From assembly GCA_025464995.1 (NCBI GenBank), contig JAODMO010000055.1, forward strand, positions 1 to 64,000: 64,000 nucleotides of DNA, given 5' to 3'. This DNA comes from Microbacteriaceae bacterium. GTDB taxonomy: Bacteria; Actinomycetota; Actinomycetes; Actinomycetales; Microbacteriaceae. The notes beneath the pieces were generated by a model. That model was not told the origin of the DNA. It was given only the letters and a program-made list of their open reading frames with translations, and did no database searches. Below are positions 46,993 through 56,042 of the stretch, piece after piece. Numbering within the stretch: position 1 is the first letter of the stretch; every line of letters starts with the position of its first letter. Made by a program: the position numbers and the translations under genes.

Positions 46993-48344
46993 CGCTGCGC
47001 TCGGATTCGCACTATCCCACCGCCACGGAGGGACTCACCAACGCGCGCACGCGGCTCGTCGGCAATCGCACCGGATTCGTCGCCGACACCGTCATCGTCA
47101 CCGTACGCATCGCCCGCGCCGTGGGGAGGCTGCTCGCGTCGATCGCCGGTCGTGCCGCGGCCGTCGTCACGCCCCTCGGATGGATCGTGCTCGCGTTCAT
47201 CCCCGTGTCGCTCGGTTTCGGCTATCTCCTCAACTGGGTAGAGCTCGTGGTGGCAGGATATGCCGGCATGGTGCTCGTCGTCGTCGCCGTCGTCTACCTG
47301 ATCGGCAGAAACGCCGTCGACATCCGCCTCGACGTCGCGCACAGCCGGGTGGTGGTGGGGCAGGATGCGACGGGCACGGTCGTGGTGCGTAACTCCGGGC
47401 AGCGCCGCACCCTGGGGGTCACCGTGGAGGTGCCGGTCGCGCACGGCCTCGCCGAGCTGGCCGTGCCGTCGCTCGCGCGCGGCGCGGAGTGGGTGCAGGG
47501 GTTCGCCATCCCGACGCGGCGCCGCGGGGTCGTGGCCGTCGGACCGGCCCGCACCGTCCGTGCCGACCCCATCGGCCTCGTGCGCCGCGAACTCGTCTGG
47601 ACCGACACGACGGAGCTCTTCATCCACCCCCGCACCATCGGCATCCCGAGCATGAGCGCGGGCCTGGTTCGCGACCTCGAGGGCACGCCGACGCGCGACC
47701 TGTCGAGCGCAGACATCGCCTTCCACGCGCTGCGCGAGTACCAGACGGGTGACGAGAGGCGCAACATCCACTGGAAGTCGACGGCGAAGACCGGCACGTT
47801 CATGGTGCGCCAGTTCGAGCAGACCCGGCGCAGCCATCTCGTCATCGCTCTGAGCCTCGCCGCGGCGGACTACGCCATCGAGGAGGAGTTCGAGCTCGCC
47901 GTGAGCGTGGCCGGTTCGCTCGGCGCGCGCGCCATACGCGAGATCCGCGAGGTATCGGTCATCGTGAGCGAGAAGACGCCGGAGTTCGCCGTACGCAAGG
48001 TGTTCGCGGTGCGTGCGCTGTCGACGCGCAGTCGGTCGACGCTGCTCGACGAGCTCTCGGTCGTCGACCCTGCTGAGACGGCCATCGCGATCACCGACAT
48101 CGCCCGGGTCGCCGGGGCACAGGTCGCCGGCATCTCCGTCGCCTTCCTCATCTGCGGATCCGCGACCACCGCCGTCGAGCTGCGCGCCGCGTCCACTAAG
48201 TTCCCCGCGGGCGTCGAGGTCATCGCGATCGTGTGCGACCCCGACGCCGTGCCGAGCCTCCGCTCGGCGCCCGGGTTGAGCGTGCTGACGATCGGCTACC
48301 TCGAAGACCTGCCGAAGTCGCTCGCGAGCGTGGTGACCGTATGA
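46989..48344 (+). CDS. DUF58 membrane protein
   Basis: 451 residues. Two membrane segments close together (about 60-80 and 84-104), then a beta-rich region and the DUF58 core (PTRDLSSADIAFHALREYQT, GDERRNIHWKSTAKTG), a von Willebrand A-like cytoplasmic module that partners MoxR. Its GTG overlaps the MoxR stop and its own stop overlaps the next ATG, so MoxR, DUF58 and the transglutaminase-fold protein are made together. The MoxR-DUF58-transglutaminase trio is a known conserved set of unclear function. Confidence 0.9.
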   Translation: MTLRSDSHYPTATEGLTNARTRLVGNRTGFVADTVIVTVRIARAVGRLLASIAGRAAAVVTPLGWIVLAFIPVSLGFGYLLNWVELVVAGYAGMVLVVVAVVYLIGRNAVDIRLDVAHSRVVVGQDATGTVVVRNSGQRRTLGVTVEVPVAHGLAELAVPSLARGAEWVQGFAIPTRRRGVVAVGPARTVRADPIGLVRRELVWTDTTELFIHPRTIGIPSMSAGLVRDLEGTPTRDLSSADIAFHALREYQTGDERRNIHWKSTAKTGTFMVRQFEQTRRSHLVIALSLAAADYAIEEEFELAVSVAGSLGARAIREIREVSVIVSEKTPEFAVRKVFAVRALSTRSRSTLLDELSVVDPAETAIAITDIARVAGAQVAGISVAFLICGSATTAVELRAASTKFPAGVEVIAIVCDPDAVPSLRSAPGLSVLTIGYLEDLPKSLASVVTV

Positions 48345-50719
48345 GCACCGTGCGCCGCACCCCCGCCTTCATCATCGCCAATACGCTCATGCTGTGGCTC
48401 GCCATCGCCGTGGCGTCGGTCGCGCTGTGGCCCATCTACCAGAGCCCGCCGATCGTGCTGCTCGTCGCTGTGACGACCCTCGTCGGATCGGCCATTGCGG
48501 TCCTCAGCGCCGTCTTCCGCTGGTCGTCGACGGTCGTGCTCGCGGCCACGGTCGTGGCATTCCTGCTCCTCGGGGTGCCGCTCGCCGTTCCGACCCAGGC
48601 GGCGTACGGCGTGCTGCCGACGCTCGACGGGCTCGTGCGGCTCGTGTCCTCCGTCGCGCTCGGTTGGAAGCAGCTGCTCACCGTCACGCTGCCTGTCGGC
48701 AGCTACCAGGGCCTGCTGGTGCCGGCGTTCGTGCTCGTGCTCGCGGTCAGCGTCTGCTCACTCAGCGCGGCGCTCCGGTCGCGGCGCGGCGGGCTCGGGG
48801 CGCTCGGTCCCCTGCTGCTGTTCGTCGTCGCGATCGCGCTCGGACCCGACTACGCCACGCTGCCCTTCGTGCTCACCCTCGCCCTCGTCGTCGTCACCTT
48901 CGTCTGGCTCATGTGGCGCCGCTGGTACGCGCGCCGCTCCGCCCTCCGCGAGCTCGCGGCAGAGGCACGGTCGAGCGACGGCACCCAGGCCGTCATCCCG
49001 TCGTACCACCGCCTGTTCGGGGCGAGAACGATCGTCGCGACCGCCGTCATCCTCACCATCGCGGGCACCGCGGGTGTCGTCGGCGCGGGTCTCGTGCCGC
49101 CCACCGGCCCGCGCGAGGTATTGCGCTCGACGGTCGAGCATCCGTTCGACCCGCGCGACTACTCGAGCCCGCTCTCGGGCTTCCGCCACTACCTCCGGCC
49201 CGAGACATCCGCAGACCCGCTCTTCAGTGTCTCCGGGGTGCCCGCGGGCGGACGCATCCGGATGGCAACGCTCGACACCTACGACGGCGTCGTGTACTCG
49301 GTCGGCAGCGACGAGATATCGAGCGCGTCCGGCGCGTTCACCCGGGTGCCGTTCCGCTTCGACCAGTCGGCCGTCTACGGCGAGACGGTGACGCTCGACG
49401 TGACCGTCGAGGACTACACCGGCGTCTGGCTCCCGACGATCGGCAAGCTCGAGACGGTCGACTTCACGGGAGACCGGGCGGCGAGCCTCCGAGACAGCTT
49501 CTACTACAACGACACGACGGGCACGGCGGCGGTCGTCGGCGGTGTGCAATCGGGCGACCGGTATCGCCTGACCGCGAAGGTGCCCCACGAGCCGACCGCG
49601 GCTCAACTGGCCGACGTCAGCCCCGGCACCGCCGACGTGCCGCGGCCGCGCCAGCTGCCCGCGGAGACCCAGATCGTGCTCGACCGGTACACCGAGGGCA
49701 TCGACGGCGACGGGCAGCGACTCGTCGCCATGATCGCCGGGCTGCGCACCGAGGGCTATGTGAGTCACGGCATCGGTGACGCCGAGCCGCCGAGCCGGTC
49801 CGGTCACTCGGCAGATCGCATCACCGAGCTGCTCACCGACCAGCGGATGATCGGCGATGCGGAACAGTACGCGGCGACCGCCGCCCTCATGGCGCGACAG
49901 CTGGGCTTCCCCTCGCGGGTGGTCTTCGGCTTCGTGCCGGATGATTCGGACTCGGGTGCCACGGAGGTGCGTGGCGAATCGGTCTCGGCCTGGATCGAGG
50001 TCGACACCGAGCAGTTCGGCTGGGTCACTGTCGACCCGACGCCGCCCGTGCGCGAGATCCCGGAGGAGGTTCCCGAGGAGCCGACGACGGTGTCGCGACC
50101 GCAATCGGTCATCCCACCGAGCGTGAACGAGCCCGACCCGCCGGTCGAGCAGACACCGCGTGAGACACCGCAGGACGAGACGGCCGAGACGCCGGCGTGG
50201 CTGCTCGTGGCGCTCTTCGCGGCGAAGGTGGCGGGCGGTGTGGCCATCGTGCTCGCGGTCGTGGCCTCGCCGTTTCTCGCGATCATCGCCGCGAAAGTGA
50301 GTCGTCGTCGGCGTCGTCGCAGGGCAGGCACTCCTCTCGCGCGCATCGGCGGCGGCTGGGAGGAGTACCGCGACGCGATACTCGACCACGGCATAACGAC
50401 TCCCGCAATGGCGACGAGGCGCGAGATCGCGTCGACGATCGGCGGCTCGCCCCCCGCGATCCTCGCGGCGATCACCGACCGCGCGATGTTCGCTCCCCGC
50501 GCGCCGAGCGACGAGGAGGCCGACCGCGTGTGGAAGGCTGTCGGCGAACTCACCGCGAGCCTCGGCGAGGGAACCACCCGGTGGCAGCGGCTCAAGGCAC
50601 GCGTGTCGACACGGTCGTTGCGCCCGCGTCGGGCACCGCGTACCGGGAGCGGCGTTGCTACTGTTGTCGGCGGGGGCCGCACAGCGCGGCGAGACGAGCG
50701 TCAGGGGGCGACCCCGTGA
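48341..50719 (+). CDS. TgpA-like membrane protein with a degenerate transglutaminase domain
   Basis: 792 residues. Several membrane segments in the first 250 residues, an outside region, a transglutaminase-fold domain (about 495-570), a Pro/Glu-rich linker, one more membrane segment (about 625-650) and a basic cytoplasmic tail. In active members the motif reads G-x-C-E-Q-[FY]-A and then H-A-W-[VI]-E. Here it is GDAEQYAAT (Ala507 in place of Cys) and VSAWIEV (Ser549 in place of His), while Asp565 in TVDPTP is kept. It therefore looks unable to catalyse and may serve as a binding module. ATG overlaps the DUF58 stop; its stop overlaps the next GTG. Confidence 0.88.
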   Translation: MSTVRRTPAFIIANTLMLWLAIAVASVALWPIYQSPPIVLLVAVTTLVGSAIAVLSAVFRWSSTVVLAATVVAFLLLGVPLAVPTQAAYGVLPTLDGLVRLVSSVALGWKQLLTVTLPVGSYQGLLVPAFVLVLAVSVCSLSAALRSRRGGLGALGPLLLFVVAIALGPDYATLPFVLTLALVVVTFVWLMWRRWYARRSALRELAAEARSSDGTQAVIPSYHRLFGARTIVATAVILTIAGTAGVVGAGLVPPTGPREVLRSTVEHPFDPRDYSSPLSGFRHYLRPETSADPLFSVSGVPAGGRIRMATLDTYDGVVYSVGSDEISSASGAFTRVPFRFDQSAVYGETVTLDVTVEDYTGVWLPTIGKLETVDFTGDRAASLRDSFYYNDTTGTAAVVGGVQSGDRYRLTAKVPHEPTAAQLADVSPGTADVPRPRQLPAETQIVLDRYTEGIDGDGQRLVAMIAGLRTEGYVSHGIGDAEPPSRSGHSADRITELLTDQRMIGDAEQYAATAALMARQLGFPSRVVFGFVPDDSDSGATEVRGESVSAWIEVDTEQFGWVTVDPTPPVREIPEEVPEEPTTVSRPQSVIPPSVNEPDPPVEQTPRETPQDETAETPAWLLVALFAAKVAGGVAIVLAVVASPFLAIIAAKVSRRRRRRRAGTPLARIGGGWEEYRDAILDHGITTPAMATRREIASTIGGSPPAILAAITDRAMFAPRAPSDEEADRVWKAVGELTASLGEGTTRWQRLKARVSTRSLRPRRAPRTGSGVATVVGGGRTARRDERQGATP

Positions 50720-51534
50720 AGTGCAGGAACTGCGGCGCCGAGCTGCCGGTGGGGGCGATGTTCTGCGGCGAATGCGGCGCGTCTGTCGCAGCGCCCAAGC
50801 TCGTGGAGCCGCCGACGCGCGCCCGCCCGGGCGACACAGTGACGATCAAGCCGGTCGCGAGGCCCGTCGCCGCCGCGCACACCGCGCACACTGAGGTCGA
50901 GCATGTCGCCGGCCCGGAACCGGTAGCCGTGCACCTCGAGGTGGAGCACGTCGCCGGCCCGGAGCCGGTCGTCGCGCCCCCGCGGCCCACGACCGTCGCC
51001 CCCGAGCCGTCCTCCATCGTCTCGCAGCGCCGCCCGGCGCCGCCGCGCGAACGCGCGTCGCACGCCGCATCCGTGCCGCTCGCGATGCCTCCGGGAGCGC
51101 CCGACGATCGCGACGCGCCCTCCGCTCCTCCCGTCTCTCCCGGCCGCCCGGCCGTCGACGAGCACGACGACGTCGAGGCGACGCGCATCGTGGGTGGGAT
51201 GACGGGCGGCGAGCGCTTCGTGCTGCAGTTCAGCACCGGCGAGAACGCGATCGTGTTCGGATCGGGCCTCGTCGGCCGCAATCCCGTGATCGAGCCGGGC
51301 GAATTCGTCGACCAGCTCATCGCGATCGTCGACAGCGGAAAGTCGGTCTCGAAGACGCACCTGGAATTCGGACAGCTCGAGGGCCGGTTCTGGGTCAGCG
51401 ACAGGTTCTCCGCCAACGGCACGATCGTGCGCCAGCCGGACGCGCGTCCGCAGCGCCTCGAGCCCGGGCGGCGGCAGCAGGTGGCGCGAGGCACGCGAAT
51501 CGACATGGGCGAGCAGTTCGTCGTCGTGAGCTGA
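50716..51534 (+). CDS. Zinc-ribbon plus FHA-domain protein
   Basis: 272 residues. The N-terminus is a zinc ribbon (CRNCGAELPVGAMFCGECG, two CxxC knuckles). A long Pro/Ala/Val-rich linker with a repeated EVEHVAGPEPV segment follows, then DDVEATRIV, a possible phosphothreonine site, and a C-terminal FHA domain (LVGRNPVIEPG, KSVSKTHLEF, DRFSANGTIV). The binding residues Arg, Ser/His and Asn-Gly are all present. GTG overlaps the previous stop (GTGA). It directly precedes the FtsK/EccC-like ATPase, recalling the FHA domains fused to EssC in Firmicute type VII systems. Confidence 0.88.
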   Translation: MKCRNCGAELPVGAMFCGECGASVAAPKLVEPPTRARPGDTVTIKPVARPVAAAHTAHTEVEHVAGPEPVAVHLEVEHVAGPEPVVAPPRPTTVAPEPSSIVSQRRPAPPRERASHAASVPLAMPPGAPDDRDAPSAPPVSPGRPAVDEHDDVEATRIVGGMTGGERFVLQFSTGENAIVFGSGLVGRNPVIEPGEFVDQLIAIVDSGKSVSKTHLEFGQLEGRFWVSDRFSANGTIVRQPDARPQRLEPGRRQQVARGTRIDMGEQFVVVS

Positions 51535-51645
51535 CCGCTTCTCCGCGATCCTGACCGCTCCTCCCCAGAGCGGGCCAAACCGCGACATCCCACCGAGACC
51601 GAGACGCGCCCGAGGCCGCACCGCATACCGTGATGTGCTGCCGGG

Positions 51646-54633
51646 ATGAATCCCGCACCCGAACACGTCGCGGCCCCGGTCCCTCCGGCCCCGACGCCGC
51701 CGCACGCCTTCCCCGTGTTGGCCACCATGGCTCCCGTCGTCGTGAGCCTCGCGTTGTGGGCCGTCACCGGTTCGGTCTTCGCGCTCGTCTTCGCCGCTCT
51801 CGGGCCCGCCGTCGCTCTCGCGAGCCTCGCCGACGCCCGGTTGCAGTCCCGCCGCCGGTCGAGCCGTGAGGAGGCGAGGTTCACGACGCACCTCGCGGCC
51901 GCGCGCTCGGAGATCTCCCGGGCGCACGAGCGGGAGACGGCCGAGATCGCTGCCGGCAGCCCGACCGCCCGGCGTCTCGTGGCGGAGCAGTGGCCCGAGT
52001 CGGAGCAGTGGTTGCGCGCCCCCGGTGACGAGATCCCGGTTTGTGTGGGGTGGGGCGAGCGCACGAGCTCGCTCGTGCTGGATGGAGCGACCGTCGGCGA
52101 CCGCGGACGCGGTCCCGCGCACGAGAGCCTGCGGTCGCTCGCCCGTGAGGCGGCACGCCTGCGCGACGCGCCCGTCGTCGTCGACGCCCGGCTCGGCATC
52201 GGCGTGTTCGGTCGAACGCCGCTCGCCACAGCCGTGGCGCGCGGGATCCTCGTCCAGGTGCTCGCCTCGGTGTCACCGGCGTCGTGCGATGTCGTCGTCG
52301 AGACGGCGGATGACGCGGAGTGGCAGTGGTTGTGGGAGGCGCCGCACGTGGTGCGGCCGGCTCCCGGTGGGGACGCGGGTAGCGGTCGCGGCGCCGTCGT
52401 GACGGTCGGTATCCGCACGGCAGGCGTCGGCGCGTCGGGTGCCACCACCCGGCACTGCTTCGTCATCGCCGTCGCCGAGCACCGCGGTGAGCTTCCGCGG
52501 TCGGCGAGGGTCGTCGTCGACGCCGGGGCGACCGGTGCTCGCGTGTCGCAGCATCCCGACAGGTCACTTCTGGCCGACCTCCGACTCGAACCGGTGTCGC
52601 GGCAGCAGGCCGTCACCGTCGTGCGGGGCATGCCGCGACACGCGGGACCGGCGGGCGGATCGGCGGCGCCTCCGGGAGGGGTGACGTTCTCAGACTGTAC
52701 CGGGCGGGGTCGCGGCGAGCGCGAGGTGCTGGGCGGGGGCGACGGGCTGGGCTGCATCCCGGCGATGACCGGGCGGGGGCCGCTGCGCCTCGACCTCGTC
52801 ACGCAGGGGCCACACGCCATCGTCGGCGGGACGACGGGCAGCGGCAAGAGCGAGCTGCTGACCGGGTGGGTGCTCGCGATGGCGCACGAGCGTTCACCGC
52901 GCGAGGTCAACGTGCTGCTCGTCGACTTCAAGGGCGGCTCCGCCTTCGCCCCGCTCGTCGAGTTGCCGCACTGCGTCGGCATGATCACCGACCTCGACGA
53001 GGCCGGGGCGGCACGGGCTCTCGCGAGCCTCTCGGCAGAACTGCGCCGCCGGGAGCGGCACCTCGCCTCGGCCGGCGCGAAGTCGATCGCGGCGCTTCGG
53101 CCCGACGCATCGATGCCGCGGCTCGTGATCATGGTCGACGAGTTCGCGGCGATGGTCGGCGGCTTCCCTGACCTGCACGCCGTGTTCGCCGACATCGCGG
53201 CGCGCGGGCGGTCGCTCGGCGTGCACCTCGTGCTGTGCACGCAGCGCCCCGCGGGTGTGATCCGCGACGCTGTGCTCGCGAACAGCGGGCTGCGGGTCTC
53301 CCTGCGGGTGAATAACAGCGCCGACAGCATGGCAGTGATCGGCACGGATGACGCGTCGGCGCTGCCGCTCGAGCCGCGCGGCCGGGCCTGGGTCGCGGCC
53401 GACGGCGTCGAGCCCGTGCTCGCCCAGTTCCCGCTGGTGACACCCGCAGACGTCGACGCGGTGCGCGCGCGGTGGGCGCAGCATCCGTTCCGGCCGCACC
53501 GGCCCTGGCTCGACCCGCTGCCCGCGGTGGTGCCGCTCGACGACCTTCCGCCCCGGGCACCCGTCGGTCGGAGCGCGGCGGGTGCGGGCGGAGTCGCGTT
53601 CGGCCTGCTCGACGACCCGGGGGAGCAGGCCCAGCCCGCGGCGGTCTACCGCCCCGGGGAGCACGGAAACCTGCTCGCCGTCGGCGGGGCGGGAACCGGC
53701 AAGTCCACCCTGCTGTCGACCCTCGAGGCGTCGGCTCGGAGCCCGGTGGGGGGCACACCGGCCGTCGCGGCGCTGCGGTTGCCCGCCGACATCGAGGCGG
53801 CGTGGGACATGCTGCGAGCGACGCTCGAGGAGATCCGCGGCCCGGGGGAGGCCGCGGGGCGGCACCGACTCCTGCTGGTCGACGACCTTGACGCGTTGCT
53901 CCCACGCTTCCCCGACGAGTACGGCCCCGAGGTGATCGACCTTCTCGGCGCGATCCTCCGTGAGGGACCGGCGCGGGGAATCCACAGCGTCGTCACCGCG
54001 CAACGCCTGACTGCGGGCCTGCATCCCGTCGCGGCGCTGTGCGGCAGTCGCATCCACCTCCGGCTGCCGAGCCGCCAGGAGCACGTGCTGGCCGGAGGCG
54101 ACGGCGCCCACTTCACCGAACGGCTGCCACCCGGTGGAGGGCACTGGCTCGGCCTGAGGCTGCAGGTCGCGGTGGCGCCGGACGGCCCACGACCGGCGCA
54201 CGCACGGCCCGCCGCGCAGCCGGTCGGCTCGACCACGGCCGAGCTCGACCTTGCGCACCCGCTCGCGGTCGTGTCGAGGCATCCGTCGCGCTTCGGCGAA
54301 CGACTGCGTCGCGCCCTACCCCGCCTCGCGGCCGACCGCGCCATCCTCGAGATCGGGGCCGCCGCGGCATCGGGCGTGACCGTCGGCTCCGGCCAGACCG
54401 GTCTCGCCATCGTGGGCGACACCGACTCCTGGCAGGCACAATGGGGCGTGCTCGGGCAGCTCCGCGGCACACGCACGATCGTCGTCGAGGGCTACGGTGC
54501 CGCCGAATTCCGCACGCTCACGAGGGAACGCGAGCTGCCGCCACCGCTCGCGCCGGGCGGGCACTCCTTCTGGATCCTCGAGCCGGGGGAGCGCCCACGG
54601 CGCGGGGTTCTGCCGAGGCATCCCGACCAATGA
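51646..54633 (+). CDS. FtsK/SpoIIIE-family ATPase, EccC-like
   Basis: 995 residues. Two membrane segments near the N-terminus (about 27-62), a cytoplasmic linker domain, then two ATPase domains. The first has Walker A GGTTGSGKSELL (about 395) and Walker B RLVIMVDEFAAM (about 491), plus RGRSLGVHLVLCTQRPAG. The second has Walker A VGGAGTGKSTLL (about 678) and LLLVDDLDALL (about 742). No gamma DNA-binding domain of FtsK is seen, so a protein-secretion motor is more likely than a DNA pump. EccC of type VII systems has three ATPase modules; only two are recognised here. No WXG100 gene is nearby. ATG chosen; 111 bases separate it from the FHA gene. Confidence 0.88.
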   Translation: MNPAPEHVAAPVPPAPTPPHAFPVLATMAPVVVSLALWAVTGSVFALVFAALGPAVALASLADARLQSRRRSSREEARFTTHLAAARSEISRAHERETAEIAAGSPTARRLVAEQWPESEQWLRAPGDEIPVCVGWGERTSSLVLDGATVGDRGRGPAHESLRSLAREAARLRDAPVVVDARLGIGVFGRTPLATAVARGILVQVLASVSPASCDVVVETADDAEWQWLWEAPHVVRPAPGGDAGSGRGAVVTVGIRTAGVGASGATTRHCFVIAVAEHRGELPRSARVVVDAGATGARVSQHPDRSLLADLRLEPVSRQQAVTVVRGMPRHAGPAGGSAAPPGGVTFSDCTGRGRGEREVLGGGDGLGCIPAMTGRGPLRLDLVTQGPHAIVGGTTGSGKSELLTGWVLAMAHERSPREVNVLLVDFKGGSAFAPLVELPHCVGMITDLDEAGAARALASLSAELRRRERHLASAGAKSIAALRPDASMPRLVIMVDEFAAMVGGFPDLHAVFADIAARGRSLGVHLVLCTQRPAGVIRDAVLANSGLRVSLRVNNSADSMAVIGTDDASALPLEPRGRAWVAADGVEPVLAQFPLVTPADVDAVRARWAQHPFRPHRPWLDPLPAVVPLDDLPPRAPVGRSAAGAGGVAFGLLDDPGEQAQPAAVYRPGEHGNLLAVGGAGTGKSTLLSTLEASARSPVGGTPAVAALRLPADIEAAWDMLRATLEEIRGPGEAAGRHRLLLVDDLDALLPRFPDEYGPEVIDLLGAILREGPARGIHSVVTAQRLTAGLHPVAALCGSRIHLRLPSRQEHVLAGGDGAHFTERLPPGGGHWLGLRLQVAVAPDGPRPAHARPAAQPVGSTTAELDLAHPLAVVSRHPSRFGERLRRALPRLAADRAILEIGAAAASGVTVGSGQTGLAIVGDTDSWQAQWGVLGQLRGTRTIVVEGYGAAEFRTLTRERELPPPLAPGGHSFWILEPGERPRRGVLPRHPDQ

Positions 54634-54687
54634 TTCCGCAGCAAACCGGGCTGACATGTGCTGATTTCGTGAAATTCTTGTTACGGA

Positions 54688-54709
54688 GTGACGCATTCAC
54701 GCGTTATCT
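54688..54709 (+). promoter_or_regulatory. Inverted repeat GTGA-N5-TCAC and possible -10 before the polyamine importer
   Basis: GTGACGCATTCAC (54688-54700) is a 13-base interrupted palindrome that could be an operator. TTATCT (54704-54709) follows as a possible -10 with TTACGG 17 bases upstream. The segment is clearly more AT-rich than its surroundings. Confidence 0.4.
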
Positions 54710-54807
54710 GCTGGTCGCCGGCGCCGCTCTATGCGAGTATCAAGTCACACATCTCGTCCAACCTCCGCCCGTCGCACGGGCGGCCCCGCACGTGTTGAGG
54801 AGCCCCC

Positions 54808-56016
54808 GTGAACAGAGCCCTTCCCGAAGACCCGATGATCCGCCGTCTCGTGCAGCACGCCCGCGCCTCACAGGTCTCCCGGAGGGCCCTCCTGTCTACG
54901 GGCGGTGGAGCCGCGGCCGCGCTCGCGCTCGCCGCCTGCAGCCCGCTCGGATCCACACGCCCGACCGCGGCGGCCGACAGCTCGGACAGCGACAAGACGC
55001 TCACGTGGGCGAACTGGGCCGCATACATCGACGAGGCCGACGACGGCAGCTACCCCACGGTCGACCGCTTCACACAGGACACCGGCATCTCCGTCGAGTA
55101 CCTCGTCGACGTCGACGACAACAACTCCTACTACGGCAAGGTCAAAGACCAGCTCGCGCTCGGCCAGGACATCGGCGCCGACACGGTGTGCCTCACCGAC
55201 TGGATGGTCGGCCGGCTGATCAAGCTCGGCTACACGCAGGAGCTCGACCGCAAGAACATCCCGAACATCTCCAACCTCGTGTCGACCCTCGAGAACCCCG
55301 ATTTCGACGAGGGACGCAAGCACTCGCTCCCGTGGCAGGGCGGCTTCGCGGGCATCTGCTGGAACAAGGAGAAGCTCCCGAACGGGCTGAAAAGCGTGTC
55401 CGACCTGTGGAACCCCGAACTCAAGGGGCGCGTCGGCGTGCTCTCGGAGATGCGTGACACGATCGGCCTCATCATGCTCGAGCAGGGCGTCGACATCTCG
55501 GGCGACTTCAGCGACGACGAGTTCACGGCGGGCGTCGAGGTCTTCCGGGCGCAGGTCGAGTCTGGCCAGGTCCGCAACGTCAAGGGCAACTCGTACCTCG
55601 AAGACCTCACCAACGAAGACACGCTTGCCGCGATCGTCTGGTCGGGTGACATCACGGTCATCAACGCGGAGGCCGGCGACAAGTGGGAGTTCGCGATCCC
55701 CGAGACGGGCGGCACGATTTGGAACGACAACTTCGTCGTACCCATCGGATCCACGCGCAAGGCGAACGCCGAGAAGCTCATCAACTACTACTACGAGCCC
55801 GAGGTGGCCGCGGAGGTCGCCGCGTGGGTGAACTACATCACCCCGGTCGAGGGCGCGAGAGAGGCGATGGCCGCGATCGATCCCGAATTGGCCGAGAATC
55901 AGCTGATCTTCCCCAACGAGGAGACGCTCTCGACCGTCAAGCTGTTCCGCAGTCTCACCTCGGCGCAGGAACAGAAGTACGGCACCGAGTTCCAGAGCGT
56001 CCTGCTTGGCGTCTGA
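54808..56016 (+). CDS. Spermidine/putrescine ABC transporter substrate-binding lipoprotein
   Basis: 402 residues, PotD-like. The N-terminus carries a twin-arginine signal (VSRRALLSTGGG) followed by a lipobox (LALAAC, Cys44), so it is probably exported folded and lipid-anchored outside. The mature part opens with the typical KTLTWANWAAYIDE and contains DYLVDVDDNNSYYGK-like and LPWQGGFAGICWNK segments of the family. First gene of a four-gene importer (binding protein, ATPase, two permeases). GTG start with GAGGAG upstream. Confidence 0.9.
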   Translation: MNRALPEDPMIRRLVQHARASQVSRRALLSTGGGAAAALALAACSPLGSTRPTAAADSSDSDKTLTWANWAAYIDEADDGSYPTVDRFTQDTGISVEYLVDVDDNNSYYGKVKDQLALGQDIGADTVCLTDWMVGRLIKLGYTQELDRKNIPNISNLVSTLENPDFDEGRKHSLPWQGGFAGICWNKEKLPNGLKSVSDLWNPELKGRVGVLSEMRDTIGLIMLEQGVDISGDFSDDEFTAGVEVFRAQVESGQVRNVKGNSYLEDLTNEDTLAAIVWSGDITVINAEAGDKWEFAIPETGGTIWNDNFVVPIGSTRKANAEKLINYYYEPEVAAEVAAWVNYITPVEGAREAMAAIDPELAENQLIFPNEETLSTVKLFRSLTSAQEQKYGTEFQSVLLGV

Positions 56017-56042
56017 TCCACCGGTTGGTTAGGAGCATCACC

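Noticed and set aside
50658-53345. 895-codon minus-strand open frame opposite the FHA and ATPase genes
   Set aside because: Low-complexity Arg/Ser/Thr-rich translation with no motifs, while the plus strand carries obvious FHA and Walker motifs.
46021-54633. Calling the right half of the cluster a complete type VII secretion system
   Set aside because: Only the motor-like ATPase resembles type VII parts; EccB, EccD, EccE, mycosin and Esx genes are missing, so the name would overstate the evidence.
51646-54807. Hidden WXG100 (Esx) gene near the EccC-like ATPase
   Set aside because: No small open frame with a W-x-G helix-turn-helix pattern was seen in the gaps at 51535-51645 or 54634-54807.
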